13,768 nucleotides of DNA from Bacteroidota bacterium (lineage in GTDB: Bacteria > Bacteroidota > Bacteroidia > Bacteroidales > GCA-2748055), in contig JAAEOI010000128.1 in assembly GCA_024244665.1 (NCBI GenBank), positions 1-13,768 of the forward strand, read 5' to 3'. Under the pieces are notes generated by a model that ran no database searches, was not told the origin of the DNA, and saw only the letters and a list, made by a program, of their open reading frames with translations. The position numbers and the translations under genes are program-made. Each line of letters starts with the position of its first letter. Positions within the stretch are counted from its first letter, which is position 1. Shown here piece by piece: positions 8,852 to 13,768 of this stretch.

Positions 8852-11800
8852 CTATTTCTTTACAAACTGTTTTACCACGACTCCGTCGTTTGTAGCGACC
8901 TGGAGAAAATACATACCGCTTTCAAGTGCTGAAGTATTTACAGCTGCCCCAGTACCTAAAGGAGCGGCGTTGTCTATCATCAGGGTTCCGCTAACGGAAT
9001 ATACTTTGATTGATACGAACTCAGAGACAGAAGAAATATGCAACTCCTCTTCAACGGGATTGGGATAGATCCCAATGGCTCCCGTTTCGCTGACCTGGCC
9101 CGTTCCGGTGGGCTCCTCTGGTTCCTCCGGCTCCTCTGGCTCCTCTGGTTCCTCCGGCTCCTCTGGTTCCTCCGGCTCCTCAATGGTTGTTACGGTGATC
9201 CCCCTAACTTCCAGTCCCCCGTTGAGTAATAAAATCCTCCCGACAGGTGTATATCCATAGGACCAGATCTCATCCACAAACAATTCGGTCCACTGCTCAT
9301 CTGAATCCTCCTTATACATCACAGTAAGGATCTTCTGTCTCGGATAGAAGTAAATTCTGAAATTGTATTGTTGGGACAATTCATATCCGCCTGAAGCCAC
9401 CAATCCACCCGGGGGTTGATGTTCTCCGTTGAACAGGATAATATTTCCATTCAAAAATCTCAACCAGGTTTGAAAATAATCGTCCTGATGTGGGTCTCCC
9501 AGTGGCGGTTTCACATAGAAATCAGAACCATTGATAAGGGGGATCAAATCAAATTCCAGGAGAAATGCCGTAGTCATGGGTGTGAAATCATAACGGATGA
9601 TTTCAACTAAAGAGACTGTTTTGGAAATATCATCATTATAAACAGTCACCCGACCTAATGCACCTTCAAATCCTTCAGCAATGACCACATAGTTGTATGT
9701 TCCAAAATCTTTGCCGGCAAATACTACGGTCCCAGTGCTATCAGTGGTGAGGGTGTCTCCCTCCAGAATGACAGATGCCCCTGCCAGGGGATCGCTTTTA
9801 TCATCTATTGAGAAAGAAACGGAGTAAATTCTGCTTGTTTTGATATTTGAAAGCGAGAGATTGCTTTGCGGTAAAACGATTCTGCCAACAGGAGTATATC
9901 CATACGCCCAACCGACATCATCAAACAAAACTGTCCAATCCATATCTGTATCTTTTTTGTACAATACGGTTTGTTTCATGGAGCCTGAATCCATGTATAT
10001 CCTGAAGTTATAAGGCTGGTTTAATGCATAGCCTCCATCGGCAATTAATCCGGACTGGAAATTGCCATTGAAAAGGGTAATGTCACCCCCTCCGAACAGG
10101 AGTTGCATCTGATAAAAATCATCCTGGTGAGGGTCACCCTTTGGGGGTTTAATGTAAAAATCAGACCCGTTGTCATAAGCAATCGCGTCAAATTCCAGGA
10201 CAAAATCGTCCATCATTTCTGGAAAGGCATAGTTGGTGTTCCCATCAAGTGAAATTGTATCAGAGAGATTACCATCAACAAATACGCTGCTGCTGGTTTG
10301 TCCAGATCCATCTGCTGCAACAGTGTAGTTGTATGATCCGGCCGTTTTGCCGGCGAAGAGTACATTTCCTGAAGCATCCGAATAAAGCGTGTCTCCATCC
10401 AGGATAACAGCTGCTCCTTCCTGGGCATTTTCACCATCATTTACCATGAAGGCAAGTGAATAGATATCACTCGTCCTGATATTGGAAAGCGAGAGATTTT
10501 CCTGGGGCAATACGATCCTGCCAAGCGGGGTATAGCCATAGGCCCATGATACCTCATCAAACAACACACTCCATTCTGTTCCTGCTTCAGCTTTGAACAT
10601 TATCCTTTGGCTCATTGCGCTTGAATCCATATATATCCTGAACTTGTAGCCTTGATTTACCGCATAAGTATCTACAGCAACCAGGCCGGCAGGTGCAGGG
10701 TACTCCTGGTTGAACAGGACGATTTCACCCTCTTCAAATTTTAACCATAATTGGGAATAATCGTCCTGATGCAGGTCACCAAGGGGTGGCATAATATAGA
10801 AATCGGAAGCATTGGCAGGAAGTACAGCATCGAATTCCAGTAGAAAATCATCGTTGATTGGCCGAGGGAAGTTTAAATCAGGAGCTTCCATGATCGCTCC
10901 GTTTTTCCACATCATGTTCCACAACCTGGTCTGTTCAAATGTGTTGATGGTCCAGAAGCAGCTTCCTTTGAAACCATATTCCAGGGCTGCCTCCCGAAGC
11001 TCCCTGGTAAAATCCAGGGCCTCCCCTATGCTTGATTCATTCTCTTTGAAAGAACCATACTCGCCCATCATCACAGGCTTGCTTTGCATCAATACCTCGC
11101 ATTCGGGGGTAAAGAGTTTCATGTTATCGGCAAAGTGGTTAAACACATCTGCTCCGGTACCGCTTACTCCCCATCTGTAAATATGGAAATCCAGGAAATC
11201 CAGATCGGTATTAAGCAACTCAAGGGCTGTCATCGGGAATCGTAAATCATTAACTCCGACAATTGGACGAATTCCCATAGAATTATCGTAGGTTTTACCA
11301 ACGGCACCCAAGGCAAAGGTGCCTTCGCCCATGAGCAATCCGGGTGCATGCGTATTGATTGCCTCTTTCATTGCAGCATAATAATTCTGAATGGCGGCAT
11401 TGGCAAGGGCACGCCTTGCGTCATCATCCGTCATATCATAGCTATTCCCATCAACAAAAGTGTAGGAGCCTGAAAGCTGATCAAAAGGAGCTTCATCGCT
11501 GTGAAAGGCAAATTCATTTTGCATGGTAAGCGCAAACAGGGTAGAGATCAGATCTGGGTTTACATCCTTGATATATTCCAGGAATAACTCAATATAATGT
11601 TGCTTGGCCTGTATTCCAGCTTCCGAAAAAAGGATGGCCTGCCTGTCAGCCCCTCCGGAGAGCTCTTTGAAATAGTTATTGTCCATCATTTCATTCTCGG
11701 TGAAGCAGGGCATCACATAGATCCCATAGCGTTGGGCACGGATCAGGAAGTCAATGAAATTATCCATGTACGGCACACTAAGGCCCTCTGTATCACTGGG

Positions 11801-12511
11801 GCCTGACATCCCCCTGATATTACTGAAAGCCGATCCCCTTCCGCCTGTTTTTATGAAAACACGCACCAGGTTATAGCCATGGCTCTTTAATGTCCTCATA
11901 AGCACCTCGGTCCGGTACGGATCGTAAAAAGGGATGGTATCTCCGGCTATAAGATCGTGTCCGGCAAAATGTGGATTGTTCTCCAGCTGCTGAATGCGAT
12001 TGGCGTGGTAGGATGTAGCGATGAGATCGGGTTCAAATGTATCATGGTCACCCACCCGGATACCACAGAAGTTCACACCTTTTGCAATGAACTCTTCCCC
12101 GCTGCCTGACTTGATAAATGATGCTTTCCCACCTGTCTGCTGATCCACAATAATTTGCTCTGCTACCGAAGCGTGATGATAGAGGCCGTTGTAGTCCGCT
12201 TCCAGATCAACATGCACAGAATCTGACATCTCACCGTCTGAACCCACAGCAGTTATATACAAATGCTTCTGTTCCCCCATGTTTATAATATTGAAGGCGG
12301 TTCCGGGATAGTCCACTTCCCCCAGGGTGTTACCCCCGGCATCGCTGATGATCGCTTTATCATAGGTCTCATAATCGGATCGCCACTCAAAATGGAGAAT
12401 CTCCTTATTCCCTTCCCGGATCACATCAGCAAAATAAATCGGGTATATTTGTGCGCTGCTGTAGTTGCCCATAGTAAGGGCTACGAGGCATATCAATAAG
12501 ACTTTTTTCAT
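8852..12511 (-). CDS. Multidomain GH5-like hydrolase with repeated accessory units and type IX sorting domain
   Basis: A 1219-residue secreted enzyme. Order: signal peptide (cleavage near SSA|Q, residue 20); beta-rich N-terminal domain (21-125); GH5-like catalytic domain (about 130-545) with QNE (E333, acid/base) and MGEYG (E484, nucleophile); accessory units at 551-763 and 764-976 and a partial one at 977-1110; an eight-fold EEP linker (1111-1134); and a type IX secretion C-terminal domain from IYPNP (1148-1152) to FVKK (1219). The first 540 residues parallel the next gene throughout, so the pair arose by duplication with later gain or loss of the C-terminal half. Its ATG overlaps the GH78 stop codon (ATGA), implying translational coupling. 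The sorting domain predicts surface attachment or release, unlike its paralogue. The substrate is not assignable; the accessory units may bind carbohydrate, which is inference. Confidence 0.87.
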   Translation of the reverse strand: MKKVLLICLVALTMGNYSSAQIYPIYFADVIREGNKEILHFEWRSDYETYDKAIISDAGGNTLGEVDYPGTAFNIINMGEQKHLYITAVGSDGEMSDSVHVDLEADYNGLYHHASVAEQIIVDQQTGGKASFIKSGSGEEFIAKGVNFCGIRVGDHDTFEPDLIATSYHANRIQQLENNPHFAGHDLIAGDTIPFYDPYRTEVLMRTLKSHGYNLVRVFIKTGGRGSAFSNIRGMSGPSDTEGLSVPYMDNFIDFLIRAQRYGIYVMPCFTENEMMDNNYFKELSGGADRQAILFSEAGIQAKQHYIELFLEYIKDVNPDLISTLFALTMQNEFAFHSDEAPFDQLSGSYTFVDGNSYDMTDDDARRALANAAIQNYYAAMKEAINTHAPGLLMGEGTFALGAVGKTYDNSMGIRPIVGVNDLRFPMTALELLNTDLDFLDFHIYRWGVSGTGADVFNHFADNMKLFTPECEVLMQSKPVMMGEYGSFKENESSIGEALDFTRELREAALEYGFKGSCFWTINTFEQTRLWNMMWKNGAIMEAPDLNFPRPINDDFLLEFDAVLPANASDFYIMPPLGDLHQDDYSQLWLKFEEGEIVLFNQEYPAPAGLVAVDTYAVNQGYKFRIYMDSSAMSQRIMFKAEAGTEWSVLFDEVSWAYGYTPLGRIVLPQENLSLSNIRTSDIYSLAFMVNDGENAQEGAAVILDGDTLYSDASGNVLFAGKTAGSYNYTVAADGSGQTSSSVFVDGNLSDTISLDGNTNYAFPEMMDDFVLEFDAIAYDNGSDFYIKPPKGDPHQDDFYQMQLLFGGGDITLFNGNFQSGLIADGGYALNQPYNFRIYMDSGSMKQTVLYKKDTDMDWTVLFDDVGWAYGYTPVGRIVLPQSNLSLSNIKTSRIYSVSFSIDDKSDPLAGASVILEGDTLTTDSTGTVVFAGKDFGTYNYVVIAEGFEGALGRVTVYNDDISKTVSLVEIIRYDFTPMTTAFLLEFDLIPLINGSDFYVKPPLGDPHQDDYFQTWLRFLNGNIILFNGEHQPPGGLVASGGYELSQQYNFRIYFYPRQKILTVMYKEDSDEQWTELFVDEIWSYGYTPVGRILLLNGGLEVRGITVTTIEEPEEPEEPEEPEEPEEPEEPEEPTGTGQVSETGAIGIYPNPVEEELHISSVSEFVSIKVYSVSGTLMIDNAAPLGTGAAVNTSALESGMYFLQVATNDGVVVKQFVKK
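8855..9070 (-). other. Type IX secretion C-terminal sorting domain (type A-like)
   Basis: Residues 1148-1219 of the long GH5-like protein show the usual pattern: IYPNPVEEELHI, then SIKVYSVSGTLM, a loop, LESGMYFLQVATNDGVV, and a basic end KQFVKK. It directs export through the outer membrane by the type IX system of Bacteroidota, followed by cleavage and surface anchoring or release. Confidence 0.9.
9110..9181 (-). repeat. Eight tandem Glu-Glu-Pro codon triplets (9-base repeat)
   Basis: Eight nine-base units encode EEP, as a linker between the third accessory unit and the sorting domain. Units alternate between two near-identical codings (GAG-GAA-CCA and GAG-GAG-CCG types), giving an apparent 18-base higher period over much of the tract. 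This makes it prone to length change by slippage or unequal crossing-over without loss of frame. Confidence 0.93.
9182..9583 (-). repeat. Accessory unit copy 3, beta-sandwich part only
   Basis: Residues 977-1110 repeat the first part of the unit: FLLEFD, SDFYVKPPLGDPHQDD, YNFRIY and YGYTPVGRI are kept. The carboxypeptidase-regulatory-like half is missing, and the EEP linker starts directly after GITVTTI. Confidence 0.88.
9584..10222 (-). repeat. Accessory unit copy 2 (213 residues)
   Basis: Residues 764-976. A beta-sandwich-like half (VLEFDAI, SDFYIKPPKGDPHQDD, NFRIYMDS, WAYGYTPVGRIVLPQ, LSLSNIKTS) is followed by a half with GASVILEGDTLTTDSTG and AGKDFGTYNYVV, the pattern of carboxypeptidase regulatory-like Ig folds. 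Confidence 0.9.
10223..10861 (-). repeat. Accessory unit copy 1 (213 residues)
   Basis: Residues 551-763, directly after the catalytic domain and exactly the same length as copy 2. It has LLEFDAV, SDFYIMPPLGDLHQDD, KFRIYMDS and WAYGYTPLGRIVLPQ, then GAAVILDGDTLYSDASG and AGKTAGSYNYTV. The invariant GDxHQDD and YGYTPxGRI segments across all copies suggest a binding or structural role. Confidence 0.9.
12508..12511 (-). other. ATGA stop-start overlap
   Basis: The last base of the GH78 stop (TGA) lies at 12508 and the ATG of the GH5-like gene begins at 12511, sharing TG. This arrangement is typical of translational coupling and supports both gene ends. Confidence 0.85.
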
Positions 12512-13768
12512 ATTGTATTTATAGTAAACTCATATTTACCTGCATCCAGTATAATAGCTGTGTTAAAATCCAGAACCTCGTCCTGGCCTTTCAACCTTAC
12601 CTGTTTTACAGAGGCATCAGGATGGAGTTCAGCCGTGCTGTTGGGAGGAATTACCACGGTATAACTCACCTCTTTGCCTTCCCTTTTCCACTCCGTAACA
12701 ATATCCCCGTATGGCCCTTTGTGAGTGACTTTTATATCCTTCAATCCGGCTACAAAATGAGGCTTCAGGATGATGTTCTTAAATCCAGGCCTGCTTTCAT
12801 CGATGTTAATCCCGCCAAGGGCTTTGTAATACCAGGCACCAATTTCCCCGAACATAATATGATTCAGCGAGAAGTCACCATCTGTCGCCAGACCCCAGGC
12901 CTCATAAAGGGTTGTGGCCCCGTTGGCGACCCAGTAACCCCAGGATGGATATTCTTCGGATGACACCAGAGTATAGGCCAGATCGGCGTACCCGTTCTGA
13001 CTTAAGGCATTGAGAATGGTTTTTGATCCCAGGAGGCCAACATCCAGTTTTGAATCATTCTCTACTATTGATTGAGCAAGATTTGCCGCGACCTGTGGAA
13101 TATTTCCCTCCGGAACGACTCCTCTGAATAGAGCCATACTCATTTCGGTTTGCGTACCTGATGCGTAGATGCTCTTCTCGGAATCAAAATATTTATTGTT
13201 GATAGCAGATTTTATCTCCTCTGACAGGCCCTTGTACGCCAGGACATCTTCCTCATTACCAAGTAATTTCGCAACCTTTGAAAGGATTAGTGCATCGGTA
13301 TAGTAAAAGATGGACGAGGTGAATTCCAGATTAGATTCTGACTTAATGGGGATCCAATCGCCCAGGCCCCAATCCGTAAGACCCTCTATCGCAACACTCT
13401 CTATTTTGTTGACATAGCGCTTCATACTTTCGTAATTCTCTTCCAGAATGCGTCTGTCGCCATAAAACTTGTATACATTCCAGGGAACCAGCACCATGGA
13501 ACTTGTCCAGTCCGGACCATTGGCCCAGGTGTATCCCCAACCGGATGTGGGGATAATGGCCGGAAGTGTCCCATCGCCCTGTTGCTCATCGCGGTGGTCG
13601 TCCATCCATTTTTCGTAAACCATAATACCGTCATAGTTGAACAGGCCGGTTTCTATGGCAATGTGGCCGTCACCTGTCCACCCGTTTTTTTCGCGATGCG
13701 GACAATCGGTTGGGTAGCCAAACAAATTGGACAGATACGCTTTGTTGGTTGCATCCCAGATTTTACCA
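12508..13768 (-). CDS. GH78 alpha-L-rhamnosidase, 5' part beyond window
   Basis: The frame is open from the right edge, giving 419 complete codons; a TTG at 13725 is in-frame but is not the start, since the family's conserved segment NKAYLSNLFGYPTDCPHRE crosses it. This part holds most of the (alpha/alpha)6 catalytic domain and the C-terminal beta domain. DCPHREKNGWTGD shows the three GH78 acidic residues (D21, E26, D33 of the visible part, spaced 5 and 12 as in the structure-known enzymes). TTLYEAWG (E289) fits the catalytic base motif, followed by LNHIMFGEIGAWYY. The enzyme is an inverting exo-rhamnosidase for alpha-L-rhamnosides. It overlaps the next gene by four bases. Its signal peptide and N-terminal lectin-like domains are outside the window. 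Confidence 0.95.
   Translation of the reverse strand, partial: GKIWDATNKAYLSNLFGYPTDCPHREKNGWTGDGHIAIETGLFNYDGIMVYEKWMDDHRDEQQGDGTLPAIIPTSGWGYTWANGPDWTSSMVLVPWNVYKFYGDRRILEENYESMKRYVNKIESVAIEGLTDWGLGDWIPIKSESNLEFTSSIFYYTDALILSKVAKLLGNEEDVLAYKGLSEEIKSAINNKYFDSEKSIYASGTQTEMSMALFRGVVPEGNIPQVAANLAQSIVENDSKLDVGLLGSKTILNALSQNGYADLAYTLVSSEEYPSWGYWVANGATTLYEAWGLATDGDFSLNHIMFGEIGAWYYKALGGINIDESRPGFKNIILKPHFVAGLKDIKVTHKGPYGDIVTEWKREGKEVSYTVVIPPNSTAELHPDASVKQVRLKGQDEVLDFNTAIILDAGKYEFTINTI

Noticed and set aside
9038..9260. Plus-strand frames with Gly-Ser or Leu-Trp rich repeats
   Set aside because: They are the reverse reading of the EEP linker repeat and have no independent support.
13723..13725. TTG as a start codon of the GH78 gene
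   Set aside because: The conserved GH78 segment continues upstream in the same frame to the window edge, so the real start lies outside.

Overview
The window is one arm of a carbohydrate-degradation gene cluster (a polysaccharide-utilisation-type locus) from a member of the Bacteroidota. Four signs point to that phylum: a type IX secretion sorting domain ending one protein, a Bacteroidetes-type promoter (ATTG-N19-TATATTTG), mostly A-rich leaders without a Shine-Dalgarno sequence, and a dense set of exported glycoside hydrolases. The genus cannot be fixed from the sequence. The GH mix would suit an environmental, plant- or algal-polysaccharide-degrading Bacteroidales/Marinilabiliales-like organism, but that is inference.

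All seven genes lie on the minus strand, so transcription runs from high to low coordinates. In that order: (1) the C-terminal part of a GH78 alpha-L-rhamnosidase, cut by the right edge; (2) a 1219-residue GH5-like enzyme with two and a half copies of a 213-residue accessory unit, a Glu-Glu-Pro linker and a type IX sorting domain, whose ATG overlaps the GH78 stop codon; (3) a 546-residue paralogue of the N-terminal half of that protein, without the added modules; (4) after a 153-base gap with a dyad structure, a GH51 alpha-L-arabinofuranosidase lipoprotein; (5) after a 114-base gap with a promoter-like sequence, a GH106 alpha-L-rhamnosidase; (6) a small GH43-like beta-propeller glycosidase; (7) a Tat-exported FAD-dependent oxidoreductase, cut by the left edge and open to base 1.

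Taken together, the cluster should strip alpha-L-rhamnose (two unrelated families, GH78 and GH106) and alpha-L-arabinofuranose (GH51, perhaps the GH43-like protein) from a branched glycan or glycoside. The two GH5-like enzymes may cut the backbone or a linkage not yet assigned. Only one enzyme carries the type IX tag, so the sequence predicts a split between a surface or released enzyme and periplasmic or lipid-anchored ones. No SusC/SusD pair, regulator, mobile element, RNA gene or CRISPR array is visible. The most novel parts are the GH5-like pair with its repeated module and the exported flavoenzyme beside the glycosidases.
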